From: an uncultured Prevotellaceae bacterium
Lineage (GTDB): Bacteria; Bacteroidota; Bacteroidia; Bacteroidales; Bacteroidaceae
DNA: 64,000 nucleotides
Assembly (NCBI GenBank): GCA_902780635.1
Contig: CACZGH010000005.1
Location: 62,001 to 126,000, forward strand
Reading direction: 5' to 3'
In this document: positions 8,408 to 15,583 of the stretch, one piece after another
Position numbering within the stretch: position 1 is the stretch's first letter
Layout of the letters: each line of letters starts with the position of its first letter
Made by a program: the position numbers and the translations under genes
The notes under the pieces: model-generated
Database searches by the model: none
Told to the model about the DNA's origin: nothing
Seen by the model: the letters and a program-made list of their open reading frames with translations, nothing else

Positions 8408-9931
8408 CTATTGATAACACTTAAAGATTTGGTCGGTGAAGGACTGGGGCAGACGTGGTGTGATGAGGCTGACGAGCCAGACGACGGGGAAACCGCCAAC
8501 CATGGCGATGGCACCACAGTTGATGGGGTTGATGGGGTTGCCAATCAACATATTGATGACGGTAAGGCCGACACCCCAGACAAAACAAGCCCACACTGCC
8601 GCTGTGGTGACTCTGCGCCAGTAGAGTCCCAACATGAATGGAGCGAGGAAGGCACCAGCCAAGGCTCCCCATGAGATGCCCATCAGCTGTGCGATGAAGG
8701 TGGGAGGATTGAGTGCAATCATCAGTGAGATGACGATGAAGAAGACGATGAGCACACGCATGACAACCACCTTTCGGTGTTCCACTTTCTCCGACACTTC
8801 GTCATCGATGCTTCCCTCCTGCACCTCGCCAGGGAGTGATTTCTTGTCACGGTAGATGAGGTCGAGGGTCATGGTAGACGATGAGGTGAGCACGAGCGAC
8901 GCCAGGGTGGACATGGAAGCAGAGAGCACCAAGAGCACCACAAGGGCGATGATAAAATCGGGCAGTGTGACAAGCATAGACGGTACGATACTGTCGAAGT
9001 CGAGTTTGCCGTTGGGCAACATTGGCGGTGTGCCAAAGAGTCGTCCGAAGCCGCCGAGGAAATAGCATCCACCTGCCACGATGAGTGCGAAGATGGTGGA
9101 GATGACGGTGCCACGGTGTATGGCCTTCTCATCGGTGATGGAGTAGAATTTTCCCACCATCTGTGGCAGTCCCCATGTACCGAGAGAGGTGAGGATGACC
9201 ACACCGAGGAGGTTCCAGGGGTCAGGTCCGAAGAGCGATGCCAGCGAGCCGTTGACAGCGGGGTCGGTGTCACTTGGTATCTGCGCCATCTTATCGATGG
9301 CCGTAGTGAGACCGCCCTGGTTGTTAATGACTGCCGCAATGACGGTGATGATGCCGAAGAGCATGATAATGCCCTGTACGAAATCGTTCATCGCCGTGGC
9401 CTTATATCCGCCAAGGATGACATACACAGCGGTGAGGATGGCCATGATGACCACGCAATACTCGTATGAGATGCCAAATCCCATCTCGAAGAGGGTGGAG
9501 ATGCCTTTGTAGACACCAGCGGTATAAGGTATGAGGAAAACGAAAGCGATGACGCTGGCAGTGACGCGCAGGCCCTGACTCATAAAACGAGTGCCGAAGA
9601 AGTCGGGCATGGTACGGCTCTCGATGTGTTGTGTCATCAGTTTGGTACGTCGTCCAAGGACCAGCCATGCGAGCAGCGATCCTATGACCGCGTTTCCGAC
9701 GCCGATCCATGTGGAACTGATGCCGTATTTCCATCCGAACTGTCCCGCGTAGCCCACGAAGACGACAGCGGAGAAATAGGATGTGCCATAGGCGAAAGCG
9801 GTGAGCCATGGTCCCACGGTTCTTCCACCGAGCACGAATCCGTCTACGGATCTGGCATGTTTACGTGAGTAGAACCCGATGAAGAGCATCAGCCCCAAGA
9901 AGACGACAGTAAGAAATATTTTAACAAACAT
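8408..9931 (-). CDS. Sodium:solute symporter (SSS family)
   Basis: A 507-aa integral membrane protein with about 13 predicted helices, of the PutP/PanF/SGLT type. The first helix pair carries AFAYGTSYFSAVVFVGYAGQ, matching the broken TM1 helix region that lines the sodium and substrate sites in this family. Further SSS-typical stretches are SSTWIGVGNAVIGSLLAW and FVQGIIMLFG. A charged loop (roughly residues 360-385) separates helices near the C-terminus. Substrate cannot be told from the sequence; amino acids, pantothenate or sugars are all possible. It is 64 nt downstream of the porin gene on the same strand and could be cotranscribed, but no terminator or promoter was clear in the gap. Confidence 0.9.
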   Translation of the reverse strand: MFVKIFLTVVFLGLMLFIGFYSRKHARSVDGFVLGGRTVGPWLTAFAYGTSYFSAVVFVGYAGQFGWKYGISSTWIGVGNAVIGSLLAWLVLGRRTKLMTQHIESRTMPDFFGTRFMSQGLRVTASVIAFVFLIPYTAGVYKGISTLFEMGFGISYEYCVVIMAILTAVYVILGGYKATAMNDFVQGIIMLFGIITVIAAVINNQGGLTTAIDKMAQIPSDTDPAVNGSLASLFGPDPWNLLGVVILTSLGTWGLPQMVGKFYSITDEKAIHRGTVISTIFALIVAGGCYFLGGFGRLFGTPPMLPNGKLDFDSIVPSMLVTLPDFIIALVVLLVLSASMSTLASLVLTSSSTMTLDLIYRDKKSLPGEVQEGSIDDEVSEKVEHRKVVVMRVLIVFFIVISLMIALNPPTFIAQLMGISWGALAGAFLAPFMLGLYWRRVTTAAVWACFVWGVGLTVINMLIGNPINPINCGAIAMVGGFPVVWLVSLITPRLPQSFTDQIFKCYQ

Positions 9932-9995
9932 AACTTTAAGTATTGATTGAATGAAAATTAGTAAAAGACTACGTTATAGACAATTGTTTTACTTA

Positions 9996-11108
9996 TCAGA
10001 ACGCCACTTGCACTTGCGCCTGCAACCAGTTGTAGTCATCCTGGAAGTCGCTGAAGGTGCGGGTGTACTGCAACTGCAGACGGCATTTCTTGAAGAACCA
10101 GTATTGTATGCCACCGGTGAGTTGTGTCTGTGCGTAGTCCATGTCGGTGTTGCGGTCGAAATAGTCGGCTGAGGCCACAATGTCGACCCCCTTGCCAATA
10201 GGCACGCATCCGGTGAGATAGCCACCCTGGCTATGGACGTCGCCGTCCTTACCAGCCATGAATTCCCCTCGGATGCTGACGCCACCCGATGCCGACTGCG
10301 CTCCCGCCGTGGTGGGCATTTTCCATTCTGCACCTACACTGACGCGGTCGCGTGTGTAGTCATCGCCGAGGGCCACACCCGGGTTCCATGCTGCCGTTCC
10401 AACGGCATGGCCTTTGCCTTTTTGTGCAGAGCATACCACACGGAACCCGTCAATGGGTCGGAAGTCGAGTTTTGCGATGAGGTCTTTGTAATTGTTGCCA
10501 TCACGTCGGTTGATACCTTGTCCGTTCATCACAGCCAGTTCGTAAAGCAGATGGTTGTTGAAGAGCGAGCCATAGGCCATCAGACCCATGTCACGACCAT
10601 AATTGACACCGTTGAGAGGGTCAGGACCCTCACCTGCCAAGAAGAGTGCTGCCTGAGAGTAGACATCTACCAACTCCAGCATGGTGGGCGAGAGCGGATT
10701 TTCCATCGAAAAACTATGTTTGAACTGTCCGAGACGGACGGTGAAGGAATTATCTTTCGAGAACCTATAATCGGTATAGAATTCTTGTACGACACTCGAA
10801 AAATCGTACATGAAGAGGAAAGACCACCTGTCGGTGATACGGGCTTTCGCCCAGAAGAGCGTGCGCTTGAGATTGAAGTCGTTGACTTGTCGTCCGTTGG
10901 CGTCCTGCCAGGAATAACCGCCCTGTGCATAGCCATGAAATTCCATTCTGCTGGTGAAGTCTTTCAGCCAGTCGATGTTCTTAGAGGTTTGTTGCCCCAT
11001 GGCGGCAGTGCTACTCAGCGCAGCCAATGCCACCGCCAAGGTGAGTGTCTTGCAGTGGTGGGCAGCCCAATTGAGGCCCCTCTGCAGATGGTTGTGACTC
11101 ATTTTCAT
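9996..11108 (-). CDS. Outer-membrane porin, OprO/OprP-like
   Basis: A 370-aa beta-barrel porin with a signal peptide ending near SSTAAMGQQ (about residue 38). The pattern of alternating hydrophobic strands, FHGYAQGGYSWQD, VRLGQFKHSFSMENPLSP and NYGRDMGLM fits the phosphate-selective porin O/P family, whose Bacteroidota members have varied substrates. It ends in an aromatic C-terminal strand (WLQAQVQVAF), as required for BAM-dependent insertion. Promoter: CAAAGGTA on the plus strand at 11144-11151 reads as TACCTTTG on the minus strand, about 36 nt from the ATG. The specificity is not known; pairing with the adjacent symporter is only suggestive. Confidence 0.82.
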   Translation of the reverse strand: MKMSHNHLQRGLNWAAHHCKTLTLAVALAALSSTAAMGQQTSKNIDWLKDFTSRMEFHGYAQGGYSWQDANGRQVNDFNLKRTLFWAKARITDRWSFLFMYDFSSVVQEFYTDYRFSKDNSFTVRLGQFKHSFSMENPLSPTMLELVDVYSQAALFLAGEGPDPLNGVNYGRDMGLMAYGSLFNNHLLYELAVMNGQGINRRDGNNYKDLIAKLDFRPIDGFRVVCSAQKGKGHAVGTAAWNPGVALGDDYTRDRVSVGAEWKMPTTAGAQSASGGVSIRGEFMAGKDGDVHSQGGYLTGCVPIGKGVDIVASADYFDRNTDMDYAQTQLTGGIQYWFFKKCRLQLQYTRTFSDFQDDYNWLQAQVQVAF

Positions 11109-11143
11109 ATTATACTAATGTGTGGTTTTGAAAAATTTGCTTG

Positions 11144-11151
11144 CAAAGGTA
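11144..11151 (-). promoter_or_regulatory. -7 element of the porin promoter
   Basis: TACCTTTG on the minus strand, a full match to TAnnTTTG; no good TTTG partner at the usual distance, so activity is less certain than for ileS. Confidence 0.55.
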
Positions 11152-11245
11152 ATGATTATATGTCAAACTGAAACATTTTTGTCGGAAAAATTTTCAATTT
11201 GTACACAAAATGGAAAGAAGGGCTTGCACAGAGGTGGACAGAGAG

Positions 11246-11370
11246 ATACCCCTCCCAGCCTCCCAAACCCCTCCCTACCTCCACAAACCCCTCCCAGCCT
11301 CCACAAACCCCTCCCAACCTCCCCAAAGGGGAGGAGCCAGAAGGCGAAAAGCGAAAAGCAAAAGACAAAC
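11246..11370 (+). repeat. C-rich hairpin element with short heptamer tail
   Basis: Four or five copies of an AACCCCTCCCAGCCTCCAC-like unit lead into the hairpin CCTCCCC-AAA-GGGGAGG (11318-11334), then a short GCGAAAAGC tract. It lies between the porin start and the pcrA stop. No gene is present here. Confidence 0.75.
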
Positions 11371-11379
11371 CGCCCCTCG

Positions 11380-13884
11380 CTATCTTACGATGGTGAAGCG
11401 GGCGAATTTAAGGAGGAGCTGCTTCATACCGGCGTGGTCGAAACGGACGGTAGCTTTGCAGTCTTGCCCCGTGCCCTCTACTTTGATGACCTCACCCCGA
11501 CCGAAGCGCTGGTGCTCGATGATAGAACCTGGGGTAAGAGAAGGGGAAGAAGGGCTGGATGGGCTAGACGAGGTGGATGGGGACGATGGGTTGGATGGGC
11601 TAGACGAGGTAGATGACCTGATGGGTCTCAACCTGCCGCCATGGGCTTCTTGCAACCGCCGGAACTCGGCACTGAAAGGGTCGACGGGTGGTTCTGGCTT
11701 ACGGGGAGGCACAGCTCTAGGCTGAGGGTCTGCACGAAATTGAGAGGCCACTGGCCTGGAGTTTTGGAAACGGTCGGCACGGTCACGCCAACTGGCAGAG
11801 CCGGAGCCAAAGGTGCCAGCACCAAAGGGACTGGAACCTGCAGTACGATCCGTAGATGGAGAAGTGTATGTGGACGTGTATGAAGTGCTGTCAGAAGTAG
11901 TTCTGGAAGCGTTTCCTCCATCCACTGTCACGTATTTAGAGTCGAGGTCACGCACGAAGCGGCTTTGAGGGTTGAACTCCATCTTTCCGTATCGCATTCT
12001 CATTTGTGCGGAGGAGAGGATACAATGGCGTCCTGCCCTTGTGATGGCCACATAGAGCAGTCGACGTTCCTCCTCGATGGCCCTTGGACTCTTGGCCATA
12101 GGAGACGGGAAGATATTTTCCTCCAGTCCGACGACGAAGACGGACGGGAACTCCAGTCCTTTGGCACTGTGTATGGTCATGAGTGACACTTTTCCTGCGC
12201 CCTCCTCACCACTGTCGAGGTCGGTATAGAGAGCCACCTCGGCGAGGAAATCTGTCAGGGAGGTCTCTGTGGCCCTGTCCTCCTCTTGTCTTGTCTCCAC
12301 AAAGTCCTTGATACTGCTGAGGAGTTCCTCTACGTTTTCCTTTCTTGCCAAGCCCTCGGGTGTGAGATCCTCTATGATTTCCTTTCTGATGCCCGTTGTC
12401 TCGATGATTTCATTTCCGAGTCTGAAGGCGTCGGTGCCTTTCACTTTGTCCTGGAAACCTTTGATCAAACCGATAAAGTCCTGAATTTTCTCCAGCGTGC
12501 GTTTTGTGATACTGAGGCCACAAGGGATGGGGTTGGAAGCCGCGGTCCAGAGGCTGACCCCATGGGTATGAGCTGCCTCCACGATTTTGTTGAGAGTTGT
12601 GGCGCCGATGCCCCTAGCCGGGTAGTTGATGACCCTTCGGAACGCCTCCTCGTCATTGGGATTGACAACGAGTCTGAAATATGCGAAGACATCCTTGACC
12701 TCCTTGCGCTGATAGAAGCTGAGTCCACCATAGATGCGGTAAGGGATTCCGTCTTTGAGGAGCTGTTCCTCGAAGACACGGCTTTGCGCGTTGGTGCGGT
12801 AGAGGATGGCAAAGTCGTCGTAGCCCGCCTTTTCTGTCCTTCGGATACGCCTGATCTCACGGCTCACCATGAGCGCCTCCTCCTTGTCAGTATACACCTT
12901 GACATATCTGAGTTTTTCCCCCTCCTCGTTGCGGCTGTATACCTCTTTCTGTATCTGCCACTTATTTTGGTGTATGAGACTGTTGGCCGCACTCACGATA
13001 CGTTGTGTGGAACGGTAGTTACGCTCCAGTTTAAAGAGTTTGCAACCATCATACTGTTGCTGGAATCCAAGAATATTGTCGATATTAGCGCCACGGAAAG
13101 AGTAGATGCTCTGTGCATCGTCGCCCACCACACAGACATGCTGGTGCTCACTGGAGAGCTGCTGCACGATGCACTGTTGGGCGAAGTTGGTGTCCTGGTA
13201 CTCATCGACGAGGATAAATCTGAACCTGTCAGCATATTTCAGCCTGATGTCCTCATTGTTGTCGAAGAGTTTCCAGGTGTAGAGGAGAAGGTCGTCGAAA
13301 TCCATGGCGTTGGCCTGTTTGCACCGCAGCTCATAGACCTTGTATATCTCCCTCGTCTCCGGTATTTTCATAGAGAGGTCTCTTTCATAAGCCTCCCGGT
13401 CAGTGTAATAATCCTCAGCCGTGAGCAGACGGTTTTTCGCTATGGAGATAAGGTTACCCACGGTAGCGGGTTTGTAAGTCTTGTCATCAAGGTTCATTTC
13501 CTTGATGATGTTTTTGATGAGCGAGCGGGCGTCTGTCTCGTCGTAGATGGTATAGTTGGGCTGAAAGCCTACGATAGAAGCCTCCACCCTCAGAATCCGT
13601 GCAAAGATGCTATGAAACGTGCCCATATACAGCCCCTTTGCACTCTCCTCCCCCACGAGTCGTGCGATGCGCTGTTTCATCTCATTGGCAGCCTTGTTGG
13701 TAAAAGTCAGTGCTAGGATGTTCCATGGCTTGTATCCCTGCTGTAGGAGATAAGCCACTTTGTAGGTGAGGACGCGGGTTTTGCCCGACCCTGCGCCGGC
13801 AATGACGAGCGACGGTCCGTCGATATATTCCACGGCCTGTCTCTGGCTGTCGTTGAGTTGTGAGAGGATCTCTTCTGTATTCAT
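11380..13884 (-). CDS. pcrA: ATP-dependent DNA helicase PcrA/UvrD
   Basis: An 834-aa SF1A helicase used in DNA repair and in clearing replication conflicts. Walker A is GAGSGKT (residues 30-36), Walker B LVDEYQDTN, motif III QSIYSFRGA, motif VI VAITRAG. The C-terminus (SIIEHQRFGRGEVIKVEG...) is the Tudor-like RNA polymerase-binding domain typical of PcrA. Between core and this domain is a long linker, at residues ~755-781 almost only Ser and Pro, encoded by a short DNA tandem repeat (11540-11620). It is followed by nothing on its strand before the porin. mtgA is 20 nt upstream, so the two probably share a transcript. Confidence 0.95.
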   Translation of the reverse strand: MNTEEILSQLNDSQRQAVEYIDGPSLVIAGAGSGKTRVLTYKVAYLLQQGYKPWNILALTFTNKAANEMKQRIARLVGEESAKGLYMGTFHSIFARILRVEASIVGFQPNYTIYDETDARSLIKNIIKEMNLDDKTYKPATVGNLISIAKNRLLTAEDYYTDREAYERDLSMKIPETREIYKVYELRCKQANAMDFDDLLLYTWKLFDNNEDIRLKYADRFRFILVDEYQDTNFAQQCIVQQLSSEHQHVCVVGDDAQSIYSFRGANIDNILGFQQQYDGCKLFKLERNYRSTQRIVSAANSLIHQNKWQIQKEVYSRNEEGEKLRYVKVYTDKEEALMVSREIRRIRRTEKAGYDDFAILYRTNAQSRVFEEQLLKDGIPYRIYGGLSFYQRKEVKDVFAYFRLVVNPNDEEAFRRVINYPARGIGATTLNKIVEAAHTHGVSLWTAASNPIPCGLSITKRTLEKIQDFIGLIKGFQDKVKGTDAFRLGNEIIETTGIRKEIIEDLTPEGLARKENVEELLSSIKDFVETRQEEDRATETSLTDFLAEVALYTDLDSGEEGAGKVSLMTIHSAKGLEFPSVFVVGLEENIFPSPMAKSPRAIEEERRLLYVAITRAGRHCILSSAQMRMRYGKMEFNPQSRFVRDLDSKYVTVDGGNASRTTSDSTSYTSTYTSPSTDRTAGSSPFGAGTFGSGSASWRDRADRFQNSRPVASQFRADPQPRAVPPRKPEPPVDPFSAEFRRLQEAHGGRLRPIRSSTSSSPSNPSSPSTSSSPSSPSSPSLTPGSIIEHQRFGRGEVIKVEGTGQDCKATVRFDHAGMKQLLLKFARFTIVR

Positions 13885-13905
13885 CGTTTTAGGGGGAGTA
13901 ACTTG

Positions 13906-14661
13906 CTATTTGTGATAGATGCCACCAGAGGTGGTATGAGGGTCATAAGCCTCCCCCTCTTTGGGGAATGACGGTATGAACTTCATCTGATGCTCAATCT
14001 TGCGTTGGCGTTTGAGCATATATGCACTGGGCGATTTGGAACTGAACCTCAGTGGGTTGGGCAATGTGGCAGCGATGAGCGCGCACTCGCTTCGTGAGAG
14101 GTTCAGTGCCGACTTTCCGAAATGGTTTTGTGCCACTGCCTCCGCCCCATAGATGCCTTTTCCCATCTCTATCGAGTTGAGATACACCTCCATGATGCGC
14201 TGTTTGCTCCAGAACATCTCGATGAGGAATGTGAAGTACGACTCCAACCCCTTTCTCACCCACGTCTTTCCATGCCACAAGAAGACGTTTTTTGCTGTCT
14301 GCTGTGTGATGGTACTGGCGCCCCGTTTTTTCTTGTGCGTTTTGTTGTACTCCATGGCGTCCTGTATGGCCTCGAAGTCGAAACCATGGTGCATGAGGAA
14401 GCGCTGGTCCTCGCTGGCCATGACTGCCACAGGCAGATGCTTAGATATCTGTTCGAGCGGTATCCATTCGTGTTGCCATCTGATTTCCTCCCCTGCCGCG
14501 AATTGTTGATAACACCTGACGAACATCAGAGGTGTGGCGTATACGGGTATGAACCTGTATGCGATGACAGCGAGTATAGAGGTGGAAAAGAACAAGATGA
14601 CCACCCACTTGAGGATTCTGAAAATGAACTTGAAGATGAACATGAAGTATGGCGTAAGCAA
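13906..14661 (-). CDS. mtgA: Monofunctional peptidoglycan glycosyltransferase
   Basis: A 251-aa GT51 enzyme with one N-terminal transmembrane helix (residues ~8-36) that polymerises lipid II into glycan strands in the periplasm. The GT51 signatures are present: ASEDQRF with catalytic Glu84, [12 protein letters not shown], and an RK.ES...E mid-block ([15 protein letters not shown]) followed by [19 protein letters not shown]. There is no transpeptidase domain, and the length matches MtgA. It sits upstream of pcrA in the same direction. An in-frame ATG at 14643 is an alternative start that would still retain the helix. Confidence 0.93.
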   Translation of the reverse strand: MLTPYFMFIFKFIFRILKWVVILFFSTSILAVIAYRFIPVYATPLMFVRCYQQFAAGEEIRWQHEWIPLEQISKHLPVAVMASEDQRFLMHHGFDFEAIQDAMEYNKTHKKKRGASTITQQTAKNVFLWHGKTWVRKGLESYFTFLIEMFWSKQRIMEVYLNSIEMGKGIYGAEAVAQNHFGKSALNLSRSECALIAATLPNPLRFSSKSPSAYMLKRQRKIEHQMKFIPSFPKEGEAYDPHTTSGGIYHK

Positions 14662-14679
14662 GAATTGTGAGTGTACAAA

Positions 14680-14706
14680 ATGGGCGGATTATGACAATCC
14701 GCCCAT
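14680..14706 (-). terminator. Hairpin terminator behind the OmpA-type gene
   Basis: ATGGGCGGATT - ATGAC - AATCCGCCCAT, an 11-bp perfect stem. On the minus strand it is followed by TTTTGT. It lies downstream of the OmpA-type lipoprotein gene and directly before mtgA. Confidence 0.65.
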
Positions 14707-14780
14707 TATGGTTTTTGCTGTTGGTTTTTCGGTTTTCGCTGTTGGCAAAGGCCAAGACAGCTAACCGACATCCAATGCTC

Positions 14781-15467
14781 TTATTGGAGAGTACCAGCGT
14801 TGGCAGCGTCGATCATTGCCTGGCTTGCATACATGAAGATCTCCACACGGCGGTTCTGCTGACGTCCTGCAGCTGTGCTGTTGTCAGCGATGGGCTGTGT
14901 TGAGCCGAAACCAGAAACGTTCTGGAACTGTGATGCGGGAACACCGCAGTTGACGAGGTAGTTGGCCACAGCCTGTGCACGATTCTGTGACAGAGGATTG
15001 TTGACCTTGTCGCTACCAGTGCTGTCAGTGTGTCCCTGGATATCAATCATCAGCTGGGGCTCAGCCTTGAGCATCTCAGCAAACTTGGTGAGGGAAACCT
15101 TTGATGCGTTGTTGAGGGCATATTTGCCAGTGGCGAAGAGGATACCTGAGTCGAAAGCCACCTTGACAGCGGTCAGACCATTCTGGTCGGTGATCTCTGT
15201 CACCTGTGCATTCTCGACAGCAGCAGCCTTAGCCTTCACTTTGTCCATGTGCTTTCCGATGAGGGCACCTGCAGTGGTACCTACAGCTGTACCGATAGCG
15301 GCACCGATCACAGTGCTCTTCGTGTTTTTGCCGATAATGTTTCCGATGATTCCGCCGAGTGCTGCGCCGCCGCCTGCACCGAGGAGAGATCCTGTACCAG
15401 CGTTAGTGCTGCAACCCATGACCATGAGTGCACACATCAAGTATGCCACGAAATTTGTTTTCTTCAT
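14781..15467 (-). CDS. OmpA-family lipoprotein (YiaD-like)
   Basis: A 228-aa lipoprotein: signal with lipobox VMGC (Cys19), then a Gly-rich stretch resembling glycine-zipper domains (GAGGGAALGGIIGNIIG, GAAIGTAVGTTAGALIG) that may insert into membrane, then a C-terminal OmpA domain (residues ~100-215). The peptidoglycan-binding core is visible: IQGHTDSTGSD and NRRVEIFM, with the conserved Asp and Arg that contact diaminopimelate. It likely links outer membrane and cell wall. It has its own promoter and is flanked by terminators, so it is probably monocistronic. Confidence 0.9.
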   Translation of the reverse strand: MKKTNFVAYLMCALMVMGCSTNAGTGSLLGAGGGAALGGIIGNIIGKNTKSTVIGAAIGTAVGTTAGALIGKHMDKVKAKAAAVENAQVTEITDQNGLTAVKVAFDSGILFATGKYALNNASKVSLTKFAEMLKAEPQLMIDIQGHTDSTGSDKVNNPLSQNRAQAVANYLVNCGVPASQFQNVSGFGSTQPIADNSTAAGRQQNRRVEIFMYASQAMIDAANAGTLQ

Positions 15468-15510
15468 AATGATACATTTTAATGTTTAAAAATAGATTAC
15501 GTTCAGTATT

Positions 15511-15526
15511 TATCTTTGCAAAGATA
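15511..15526 (-). promoter_or_regulatory. -7 element of the OmpA-type gene promoter
   Basis: TATCTTTG on the minus strand (15526-15519), forming half of the palindrome TATCTTTGCAAAGATA. The upstream region is occupied by the M16 terminator hairpin; no canonical TTTG was found at the usual spacing. Confidence 0.45.
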
Positions 15527-15533
15527 CTATTAA

Positions 15534-15575
15534 CCTCGGAATAAAAAAATAATTTAACATTTTTTTATTCCGAGG
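15534..15575. terminator. Strong hairpin terminator of the M16 gene
   Basis: A perfect 17-bp inverted repeat (CCTCGGAATAAAAAAAT and its complement) with an 8-nt loop, placed 9 bp after the M16 stop. The A/T runs within the stem provide a T-tract on either strand. Confidence 0.8.
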
Positions 15576-15583
15576 TAGGATAT

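Noticed and set aside
12286-13716. 476-aa plus-strand frame
   Set aside because: Long antisense shadow of pcrA; no recognisable protein features.
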